Source: Branchiostoma floridae
Lineage: Eukaryota; Chordata; Leptocardii; Amphioxiformes; Branchiostomatidae
Length of the DNA: 64,000 nucleotides
Assembly: GCF_000003815.2 (NCBI RefSeq)
Contig: NC_049982.1
Span: 18,715,534-18,779,533 of the forward strand
Reading direction: 5' to 3'
Position 1 is the first letter of the stretch, and each line of letters opens with the position of its first letter. The translations under genes were made by a program, and so were the position numbers. The notes under the pieces were generated by a model. It saw only the letters and a program-made list of their open reading frames with translations. It ran no database searches and was not told where the DNA came from. Below are positions 55,001 to 64,000 of this stretch, piece after piece.

Positions 55001-58000
55001 AAGTGTCCAACAGCACCATCACCTCTCTGACCAATGAGAACCAAGAACTGCTTATCACAGTCAATGACCTCAGGGCCCAGATCAGGAGCTTAGAGGTCAA
55101 GGTGGGTTACTGGTTGATTGATCAAGTCTCTGTGTCTGAGGATAACTTTTATTGTAGCCAGGTAATCATCTTTAAAGACATTGAAGTGAAGAGATCTTTT
55201 GATTTACAGACAGTGACAGAATGTCATTCTTCATTCAAAGATAAAGGTAGTCATGAAGTTTTGAAGATACAACACCCTAACAGACAGTTACACCCATATT
55301 CCCCACAGCTGTCCCACGCTGAGGAGCTGAGCAGGTCCCTGCAGGAGTCGCTGGACCAGGAGCGGTTCCGCTCACGGTCCCACCTGAGGAACATGGAGGA
55401 CAAACTGCGCCAGATGCAGGACCTTCTCATTGCCAAGGTCAGGGAGGTGGACCCTGTCTCCGCACAGGGAACACCAATGAGAACAGAGATGGAGGCTCTG
55501 CGTGGGATGCTGCAAGATGAGGACAAAAGGTGGGAAAACTTGGGATAAAAGGGGTCAAAGGTCAAGCAATTTCTGAAGAATTCAATTTGCAGGGTTTTAA
55601 TACATTATTCTACTAGCTACTGTTACATTACATTACAGCAAAGAGGTTCTATAATCTCCTTAATCGTAATGATATGGAGGTTTAGATATTTATGATTACT
55701 TTCTTATACTGACCAACCACAATGTATAACTCAAAGAAACATTTACTTAAGGAGAAGTAAAATTGTAACATTTGGATGTGTGGTTGCTTTGCTAACAACA
55801 TTGTTTAATATGTCCCCCCAGGATTGAGGTTGCCCAGAGAAGCCAGCCTGAGATATCAGTTCCCATCCCACCAATCAGCTCTGCCTCCCCGTTAGCACCA
55901 ATCGTCAGATCTCCCGCCCACCCCAGCGAGCTGCCGGCCGGCTTTGGACAGCTAGCATCACCACTTATGGGCAGCAAGCCTGTTGGACCAATCACAGCTT
56001 CTCCCAGGGGGGTGAGTGTCATGTCCGGCCTTTGGTATGCAGTGATTGAAAGAGAAGACTTGCTAATGTGAATAAGATGTGGTGCAGGAAACAATGATTT
56101 GAAGAAAATGTACTATTGATTCTGCACTTCTCTTGTAATCTCAAACTCTCCCAACCAATTTCTTTTGTAACTAGTTCCCCATCTTGTGAATGGATTGGCC
56201 CGTTGGATGGATGTGCAAAACCTTAAGACTCTGTTTTCATACATGCATATCGGTATTGGAACTATGCACAATGTCTTTACAGTTTGACGACAGTGACATC
56301 GGCCACCACAGGAGTCCAGACATCTCCAAACTCCCTCCACGACCTCACTCGACCCCCGTGGCACCTCTGGGACAGGGTCGGGACTATTTTGACTCCATGT
56401 TTAATGACCTGAAGAGGGACACAGTTTTCACCAAGGTCCACCCCAAGTCCAGCCCTCCTGGTGGGCGGCCACAGTGGTCGTCCACTTCTCATGACTATCA
56501 CATCGCAACAACAAGGTCAGTGTAGATGTTTTCATTGCTTTCTTATATGCTCTTATTTGATTTGCACTCAAATGGCATCTTAGTTACACTGCACAGCCAT
56601 ATTGATTTTAGATGCTTTGAGGCCAGGAAAAGATTATGTAGTACACATATGTTATATGCTTAGCATTCATCTTCCAAATTCCTGTTTCAGAGCTCCCCTA
56701 AATCACTCAAGCATAAGATGACATATTTCAGGTACAAAAGTCCAGTATATATAACTGAGTGGAAGTATCTAACATGGATGTGTGCCTTCTCCTCATAGTG
56801 CAACAGGGAATCTGAAGATCCTGGAAGTGAACCAAGATGGCCACTTTGTGAGAATCTTCAACCAAGCCACAAACATTGATGAGGAGATTGGCGGGTACAT
56901 GATCCAGCAGAATGTTGGCGGACATCCTGTTGCGGTGTACCGTTTCCCACCACGTACGCGACTCAAGGCAGCACAGACTGCTACGGTGGGTTACCTTAAA
57001 GAATTTTTTTTAACCAAAAGAAATTCAAAATCTAATCATATCCATATCACTATTCATAAGCCATTGTAGTGTATCAATTTGGTAGAATTTGCTGCTCAAT
57101 GGGTTTTGTAACCATCCCTGTCCTTGGTGCTGATCGGAGGGTTAATTGCAAGGATTCTGTCTAACCTACCCTGTCCTTGGTGCTGATTTGTTATAAGTTG
57201 GCTCACAGCTCACTCACTGCTATCAATTTGAGATTTTAGATTATATTCTGTATTCATATAAACTGTAGTTCAAGGTTTATCTTTCACAGCACATATTTAT
57301 CTATGTAAACAATAATTGACATTAACGAACATTGAGACATATGACTGATGTTCTAAATGCAAAACCGCACTTTATGTGGTTTGTATTTTCTATCTGTGTT
57401 GTCCTGGATTCAATCAAAGCAGATCCCTAATGTTTGTTAATGTTGTTTTGCCCTGTTTCTCCAGGTCTGGGCAGCGGTTGCTGCGAGCACAGCACGGCAC
57501 AACCCCCCGACAGACTTCCTGTGGAAGGAGCAGCACAAGTGGGGAACAGGACCGGAGTGCACCACTATTCTGTGTAAAGCCAACGGACAGGTGCTGAACA
57601 TAACATTGATATATGGGACTTTTTGGGAATTTAGAAGTGGTTCTCCAGTAATAATACATTATTGTATTTGCTGCTTTCATAATTAATATACATTTATGAT
57701 CATTGCTTCCTCCAGGCCATTGCGTGGACGACAGCTGCCCACAGATTTGCCAAGAGTGTGCCAAGTTATGACAGCTCAGATGATGAGGGAGAACAAAACA
57801 GCACAGACCAGGTAACTTATACCTGATGAAAGTCATTATGTAAAAGGTATGGTGTTAAAACAAAAAAGGACCTTTTTTTTGTATATCATCTGTGGATAGC
57901 TTATGGGGTAATGGTGTAAGCACACCCCAACTAACCTTGCAGGGCTCTAAGTTTATCTAAAACTAATTCACCCTAACCTTCCTATCCTAGGAAAAGGAAA

Positions 58001-59703
58001 CTCAGAGGTTTGGGAGTCCCTTTGGTGATGAAACAGACCGACAGAATTCCCGCGGTCACAGCGGTGTGACGTCACGAGAGCAGCCACAGGTCCCTTTCCT
58101 CAGAAGGTACAGTACAGACAAATTTTACTTTTGAATCTTATTGAGGAGGACATTATATTATATAGTATTATGCTCTTCAGTCCTGTTATCTGGAGATGTG
58201 AGATTGTTAATAAGTCACTGATGTAAGTAACCAAAGTCTTTTTATGGCTTGTCCCAACAATAGAATAGAAGTGAAGAGGTATAGAACTTTAGATAGAATT
58301 TGGCAGAGTTAACCAATTTCCATCCCAACATAACTTCTGAAACAGCCCTGACGATTTCACTTTCTGATGAATGGGGTAAAAGTTGAACATGTGAAAGAAA
58401 TTTTAGGGTAAGGCATTTAAAAATGTGAAGATTACATATGGTTGTCATTTTTCCCCACCCATGCAGAGAGAAGGAAAGTCCTCCCAGTCTGTCCCCTGAC
58501 AAACATCCCCACGGAGGCCACCCCGGCATGCCCACCCACCCGCAGTACGGAGAGGAGCGAGCGCTGATCCTGGGGAACGACAACAGCAGCGCCCTCAGAC
58601 AGTCCCGCACGCAGCTGCAGAACGGCAGGCCTGATCCTGTCCCTGGTACATATGCCATCGTCAACTAGTTTTTTTGATCAGAGCGTCTTAAAAACAAAAC
58701 CAATTTTACAATGATGAAAATTATCAAAAGCTCTTCCCTAAATTGTCTGCAGTATTCATAGACAATGTTATCTAATGGCATTTTTATGCTTTGATAACTT
58801 ATTCCACTCAGAAGGCATTTCTTAATGACAGTTCACATTCTTTATGCTCCTTCCCTGTTACTGGTTAAGACCTCCTCACATTGCCACACCCAACATTGAA
58901 GTGTGCATGGCCTTATCATGAGTTCAAGTAGTGCTTTCCTCAGTATAACATGTCATTTTCTTCATCAGGTACCCTGTATGCAGGAGGTGCCCGTGCAGGC
59001 TCGGCCCCTCTAAGGAAATATGTCCCTGCCAATGCTGGAACTAACCGACTTACTAAATCTGTAAGTTTCACAGCTTAATTCTTTCTCCATATTTGGCTTG
59101 CTGGTCATAAATTTTTTTCCTGGATTACTGTTAAGTCTATAGACTGCAGAAAGGTAGGTACTGGTGTTGTGACTATCATCACATTTCTTTTTGTGCCCTT
59201 TATAAAACCGTAGCCATCACTGCAGGCAGCAAAAATTTACATTTTGTCATCATTTACTTTTTTGCTTGCACAGCCGCACAAAGTGTCATGTCATTCTACT
59301 TCTGAACACTTCTGGTTTTCTGAAACGTGTCAAGCTTCTTCAGTGTGTCAATGTTGTGCGTCACACCTGTCGTACCATCTCTACCTATCACAAACCTAGC
59401 CCTCATAGTTTATTTCCTGCCCCTTTTGTTGCACCAAAGATCCCCACTTTTAATGTTGTGTCTTCTTTCTTTTTTGAAATATCACTCCTATAAATATCAC
59501 TCCTATAAATGTCCAATGAAATTCCTTGATGTGAACATATTTTCTGTCCCCTGTAGTCCCAGGGTGGGATCCGTGTTCACCTCCCCGGCACCTTCCTTCC
59601 CCCGTCCAAGCAGCATGAAACCGGCATGCAGATCATTAACAGTCAACATAACTCGGGCTTCCAACCCCCCATGCCCCGCCCCCCTGTAACCTCTGTCTGG
59701 TAG
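52091..59703 (+). CDS. LMNTD1: Lamin-tail-domain protein with lamin-like rod (LMNTD1/LMNTD2 type)
   Basis: Seventeen coding exons with matching phases: 52091-52192, 52540-52724, 53175-53265, 53454-53551, 54280-54373, 54548-54733, 54976-55101, 55309-55529, 55822-56011, 56283-56515, 56799-56985, 57465-57590, 57716-57811, 57991-58106, 58467-58645, 58969-59060, 59557-59703; 822 residues. Residues about 35-370 are coiled coil resembling the lamin rod; [14 protein letters not shown] and [13 protein letters not shown] parallel lamin coil 2. Residues about 370-508 are a Pro/Ser linker. Residues about 510-625 are the immunoglobulin-fold lamin tail domain ([59 protein letters not shown]). The tail is Gly/Pro/Gln-rich. 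No CaaX box, and no KKRK-like nuclear signal after the rod. The last two LTD features match LMNTD1 best, as I recall it. Function is poorly known; a structural, possibly testis or ciliated-cell role is conjecture. Exon 8 could be left unspliced in some transcripts. Confidence 0.9.
53935..53952 (+). other. LMNTD1: Candidate 18-nt in-frame microexon of the LMNTD gene
   Basis: Eighteen bases lie between TTCCTTGCTGACAG and a GTGGGA donor. Exon 4 ends in phase 2 and exon 5 completes the codon with one base. The microexon begins with one base and ends with two, so inclusion keeps the frame and would insert LSDPER after the lysine at the exon 4/5 junction in the rod. Inclusion cannot be proven without transcripts. 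Confidence 0.45.
57116..57187. repeat. 19-bp direct repeat, 53-bp period (LMNTD intron 11)
   Basis: CCCTGTCCTTGGTGCTGAT occurs at 57116-57134 and again at 57169-57187, separated by 34 bases. Confidence 0.9.
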
Positions 59704-60395
59704 ACAGCAAAAGGTCAGCGAATATTCAATATCAATATTCAAGTCCTTCTTAAGTGTATCCGATTGTGCAAAACATTTTGTAACTTTTAGTTTATCCTAA
59801 TAGTACAGAAACATACATCTACATGCTGTCTATCTTCTGTAACATTGTCAGTGATCTTTGACGGTGTAAAAGACCTTATTGGTGACCATTAAAACAACTT
59901 GTGTCTGGAACAATTAACAAACTTTGCAAAAAGTAGCTCTGTTTGAATTTGATTGCTCTTCTGTGCTCTGATGTCCTGTGCAATTTCCTGACTTTTCTCT
60001 GGCTAATGTCTTTCTATCTGTCTGCCTGTCTGTCTGTTCTGAACATTCTACACTGTTTGTCTGTGAGGACTTTTTTTAACAAACATGTCAACAGACAAAC
60101 AGCTTACACCATCATCTGTAATTTCTGCCTGTCAACATACACCAAGCTGTCACATCCATATATTCAAGAACATTGTCAGTGTTGACCTGTGAAAGCATGT
60201 TTACCATAAGTTTATGAAGTGTAACAAAGTACATTTTACCACCAGATACTTTCATATGATATCTTTAAGTTCCAAGCATACAAAATGTTCATTATCCAGT
60301 ATGTGATACAGGCTGTGAGAGTTCACTGCATAATGTTACTGACATTCAAAGTATCTGTAACAGTAAGGCTAATGAAACTTTCCCTCTATTTTCAG

Positions 60396-60539
60396 GCAGA
60401 CCCTGTGCACTATGGCCCACCAAGCCCATTCACCTCCCCACTGCAACAGCGCTATGCTAAAAGCCAGTATCAGGGGATGGACTTCATGACGTACCCCCCA
60501 AAAGTGGTGTCTCCTTGGCATTCTGGTTTTGGACCATGA
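60396..60539 (+). other. LMNTD1: Alternative last coding exon of the LMNTD gene
   Basis: A strong 3' splice site (TTTCCCTCTATTTTCAG) is followed by 47 open codons and TGA at 60537-60539. Joined to exon 16 in phase 0, skipping exon 17, it gives an 821-residue protein ending WHSGFGP in place of PPVTSVW. The peptide (YGPPSPFTSPLQQRY, GMDFMTYPP) is Pro/Tyr/Gln-rich like the rest of the tail and looks coding. If instead exon 17 is spliced onward from the GTCAGC just after its stop (near 59716), this exon would be 3'UTR. Confidence 0.6.
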
Positions 60540-61640
60540 AGTAAAGAATCCATCATCTTTTACATCTGCAATGCTTGATGCTCATGTCAATGTTTTCAGT
60601 CAGAGAGCATCTTTTTTTTTAGTCCTTGAAGTGATGCCTGCAACCTCTCATGACATGATATATATAATCCACTTCAACATAATCGGGATACCATGCTACG
60701 AGAAAGGTATTTTCGATGATCTGCAAATGCTTTCTAGTGGCTTTGTTTATTTTCAAGAATAGCGGTCAATGTAATAAGAGATTATCTTTACATTATATTT
60801 TGTCATATGATACAAAAAGATTAGATGAATTCTGATCATAGGACAATTTGTATTTTGTGTACTTACCTAGATCTTAAACTTGTCTATTGTAGTGCAAAAA
60901 CTAGCTTCTGAATCAGTAAATCAAACCAATCTGTTTCTTTAAAGTCTGTATATAAAGTTCATGAAATGTTGGTATGTATGTATGTATGTATAAAGACGTC
61001 TTATATAACGTCTTTGGTATGTATAACTTTAAGCAAAGATAAAAAGCATTGAGAAATGGTGGATGTATTGTTGATACTGTTGTGCGATGGTTAACAAATT
61101 GAAAAACCATGTTTTGAATAGTTATTGTACAGTAGTAATGATACAGAATATGTCAATCTAAACTTGATCCAATGTTTTTGGAGGTTACTGTTGGATATCA
61201 ATTTTTTTTACAATCTGACTTCCAAGTCTACAAAAAATTGAGATGTGATTTGTGTGCCTGTACTGTATATGGACATTAAAGGATGTAGGATTTATCAAAT
61301 GAATGTAAATAGATATGGGAGGGGTTTAACGGGTGCCTGGACAATCAAATATTGCCTCCAGCCCTTAATAAAATTGACATGATATTGTTTGGAAGTTGTT
61401 TCCTGGTTATTGTTAACTAGGCACCTCTGCCCTGGTGATAGTGTGGATACATTTGATAAGTGCATAATTGAGTAAATTTCTTTGCTATGTAATTTCAAAC
61501 GAAGAGGTGACAAAATAGACATGAATTACTGAACATTCATCTTAATTGATAGCTTTCTCCTTTTCTTGCTTTCTCTATCTCTCCTCTCTCTTCTCATTTT
61601 GGCCATTCACAATCACAATAAACTGAAATTCATGCACTCA
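60540..61640 (+). other. LMNTD1: 3'UTR and poly(A) region of the LMNTD gene
   Basis: AT-rich DNA without coding signal. Candidate poly(A) signals are ATTAAA at 61275-61280 (preceded by TTGTGTGCCTGTAC), AATAAA at 61367-61372 and AATAAA at 61617-61622. A GTAT tetranucleotide run lies near 60973-60991. Transcripts ending in exon 17 would need an earlier site that I could not pick out. Confidence 0.45.
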
Positions 61641-61896
61641 ACACTTGCCATGGAACACAGGGAGGACTTCAACTGCTGTGAAACAGAAACTTTAAGATAT
61701 ATTCCACTAGAGCAGTTGGTGGAACTCTCTCCTAACTCATGTAAATCCAGCAGGTTCATTTAGGTCCTTCAAGCAACTGTACAAACTAGAATATGTGATG
61801 ATATAAATTCATTTCGAAATCTGATTCGTTTTATTTTTGCAAATTCCAAAACTCACAGCTGTGTACATGCACACTAAAATTGCCACAAAAGGGGAG

Positions 61897-62596
61897 TAGA
61901 GTCCATTCCAAGACACCATGAGGGTTTTTAGGCGATATTTATAATTAGTCTGAATTATTTTGAATAAAAGAATATCTGAGCCACAATAATTAAATTATTT
62001 TCAAAAAATTGACTAAGAAAATACTCATTTATTTGAATTTCTTTGAATATTTTAGAAACATTTTGAAAGTAACGGTACAAAAATATCTTTATTTAGAATA
62101 ATTGTGAAACCTCTCTGTGATTATTTCCCATTTACAAATATTTACAAAAAATGGTAAACCTGGCCAAATGGTAAAATTAGTTTATTGCCCCCATAAAAGT
62201 AAGCCCTATTGTTGCATCTGTATATTTTTAGATTTTACTGCTGGGCACTGGTGGATCCTTTGTGGTGGGCCATTGTTGCATGGCACCCAACCATACTTTG
62301 CAAGGATGTATGAATTGCTATCTTCCCAGCCCACCGAACCATTTACAAAAAATGGTAGAAAATGGTAAATAATGGTAATATGCTGTTATCATTATTTAGA
62401 AACCATTAGAAGTATCCAATTCCACACCATGAATATTTCCAAACTTTTACAGGACCAGGGAAATATTTGTAAAGTTGAAACAGTGTTGAAAATATTTCAG
62501 AAGTATCAAATGTCCTAGACATATAATTACAAAACTTTAAAATCAATTCTAAACAATGGCAACAAACATCCGCACGGTGTCTTGGAATGGACTCTA
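61897..62596. repeat. Inverted repeat spanning 700 bp, probable foldback element
   Basis: TAGAGTCCATTCCAAGACAC plus C at 61897-61917 recurs inverted and identical at 62576-62596. The AT-rich interior has weaker inverted similarity and repeated AATGGTAAA words, and the centre has GGTGGGCC mirrored by GCCCACC (about 62256 and 62328). No coding sequence or clear target-site duplication is seen. Confidence 0.6.
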
Positions 62597-62927
62597 TTAG
62601 CAGGCTGGTCATTAAAAAAAACCCTGGTACAATATGTGAACCCTGCTTGAATAATGAACCCAATAAATTCTTTCAGAGGCATTGAGTTGTGACCATCTAA
62701 ATGATTTATTAGCAAATGCAAATGCAAGCATTCCTACAAATTTACCTAGAAATGCGACATCCATGGATATCGTAGTCACTCCCACCTTGCTTTAACATAC
62801 AGTTAACGTTAGGCACTATGCACAGATGGAATTTATTTTGACTAAAGATTACCATACAGAAACTTGGATTACTTGTGAGTTATGCAGAATGGTTACATCT
62901 AGGGTTGCTCACGGATGCTCGACTTGA

Positions 62928-63420
62928 AATGAAATGTAGAACTATATATTACTATGTATGAACTATATATTACGTTATGATATGACCTAAACAGTCTCCA
63001 ACCATATGCTATGCCATACCATGATATCTAAAATACAAGATGAATATATCTAGGCCATTCTTATCATTCAAATCGTCTAATTATATAAACTATGAAGCAT
63101 GTCACTATTCCTTAATATCCCGTTTAAAGCAGGAAGTGAAAATTACATAATCTGAAAAGCATTGACTTACCGTGAAATGTAGAAGGAATATGAACTATAT
63201 GTACTATATGTATGACCTACTCAGTAATTCAATTCTTAAACCATATACTATGCTATACCATGATATCTAAAATGAACATATTAAGGCCATTTTATCGTTC
63301 AAATCATATATTAACTATGAAGCAAGTCACTATTCCTTAATGCTGTTTGAGCAGGAAACGAAAATTGCATTATTATCTCTTTAAAGACTGGCTGTAATCA
63401 GAAAAGCACTGGCTTATACA
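62928..63420. repeat. Imperfect tandem duplication of about 245 bp
   Basis: Two successive units share, in the same order, TGAAATGTAGAA, GAACTATAT, ATGACCTA, CATACCATGATATCTAAAAT (second copy one base different), AGGCCATT, ACTATGAAGCA, GTCACTATTCCTTAAT, GCAGGAA and GAAAAGCA. The first unit covers roughly 62928-63171 and the second 63172-63420, with scattered substitutions and small indels. Confidence 0.85.
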
Positions 63421-63915
63421 TGTAACTATGCTGCAGCCTGGTCTCGCTGCCACTTATGGTTCTGCACATCAGCATGGCCATGATGACTGGTGGAATTACT
63501 CATCATGCTGAAAGATATAATGGCAGTTCAGTTTAGAGGACAGTCATTAAAGATAGCCTTTAATCTGAAGCACAACATATCAGCTCATCTAATAAGTATT
63601 GTCACTTGATCAAGGACTTACACACACTACATTTTTATGACATTATTGCTTAGTGCTGAAGATATAAAGCTTGAATGAAAACAGGAAAAATGATTTTAAA
63701 AAACTTAAGGATATCTTATTCATTGAAGCGATGAAAGCAAGGCAGTGTTTACCTGTGTGTACCGCCAAATCACGGTCCTGTAAAATTACAAAAATGACTG
63801 AGTGCTTTTCTGGTTTATGGACTTAACTATTATTCAGAACTCCGAAAAGTAAAAGAAAGGTAGTGCATGTATCACGGCATTTACAGTAATACTACTAAAT
63901 GTAAACACTTACTAC

Positions 63916-64000
63916 TCAGGTTCCGCACACTAGATCCGCGCCGTCCCATGTCCCTCCTAGTTGGCATGTCCTGCTCCCATCCCCAGAGATGGAGACAAAA
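63916..64000 (-). CDS. C-terminal end of a probable sushi (CCP) domain protein, partial
   Basis: The minus-strand frame entering from the right edge encodes 27 residues and a TGA (63916-63918). The peptide SGDGSRTCQLGGTWDGADLVC has the spacing of the second half of a sushi/complement-control module: a Cys after a G-x-S-x-T stretch, then a Gly-Thr-Trp, then the final Cys. Such modules occur in secreted and membrane proteins. An alternative frame through the same bases (TRRDMGRRGSSVRNLS) is also open and reaches the consensus GTAAGT donor at 63908-63913, so the reading frame is not certain. The rest of the gene is outside the window. Confidence 0.5.
   Translation of the reverse strand, partial: FVSISGDGSRTCQLGGTWDGADLVCGT

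Larger units (their letters stand above)
61641..63915. other. Intergenic or 3'-flanking DNA with repeats
   Basis: No gene is recognised on either strand, apart from possible small exons of the minus-strand gene at the right edge (for example around 63430-63495 and 63762-63786, each with a usable minus-strand 3' splice site). It contains the inverted repeat at 61897-62596 and the tandem duplication at 62928-63420. Confidence 0.4.

Noticed and set aside
54910-55548. 212-codon continuous ORF as a single LMNTD exon
   Set aside because: The middle part (55102-55308) is intronic: GTGGGT donor and CCCCACAG acceptor bracket it and the peptide loses coiled-coil character there.
58646-58668. Read-through end of LMNTD exon 15 (GTYAIVN, stop) as the protein C-terminus
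   Set aside because: A GTACAT donor at 58646 joins exon 16 in phase 1 and continues an open, tail-like peptide. Read-through would be intron retention, possible but not preferred.

Overview
The window looks like animal nuclear DNA, most likely from an amphioxus-type cephalochordate (Branchiostoma). That assignment is inference. It rests on compact spliced genes with GT/AG introns, vertebrate-like single-copy gene content, many short terminal-inverted-repeat elements, two eukaryotic tRNA genes, and CpG use that switches between depleted and undepleted blocks. No bacterial, organellar or viral gene organisation was seen.

Layout. (1) 1-1565: last intron and last coding exon (+) of a paired-like homeobox gene, with 3'UTR and poly(A) site. 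(2) 1.6-19.1 kb: largely gene-free DNA with ordinary CpG content. It holds tRNA-Lys(CTT) on the minus strand, a deleted tRNA-Lys relic, initiator tRNA-Met on the plus strand, a 61-unit CA repeat, several foldback elements, a CpG-rich block at 8.6-9.4 kb and a doubtful ORF at 17.7-18.1 kb. (3) 19.3-49.6 kb: CpG-poor minus-strand transcription unit of a RASSF7/RASSF8 protein. Its two coding exons are at 22549-22664 and 23831-24935, and its probable 24-kb first intron is littered with mobile-element remnants and contains one assembly gap. (4) 49.6-50.7 kb: CpG-rich interval that probably serves as a shared divergent promoter. (5) 50.7-61.6 kb: plus-strand lamin-tail-domain gene (LMNTD1/LMNTD2 type) with 17 coding exons, a candidate 18-nt microexon and two alternative last exons. 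(6) 61.6-64 kb: repeats, then a partial minus-strand exon that probably ends a sushi-domain protein.

The most interesting result is the divergent RASSF7/8-LMNTD pair. In human, LMNTD1 lies beside RASSF8 (12p12, near KRAS) and LMNTD2 lies beside RASSF7 (11p15, near HRAS). One such pair here, in the same head-to-head orientation, fits the single pre-duplication ancestor of both vertebrate loci. The LMNTD protein assembled here also keeps a lamin-like coiled-coil rod followed by the lamin tail domain, but lacks a CaaX box and an obvious nuclear localisation signal.

All exon models come from reading splice sites and phase by eye. No alignment, transcript or database search was run.
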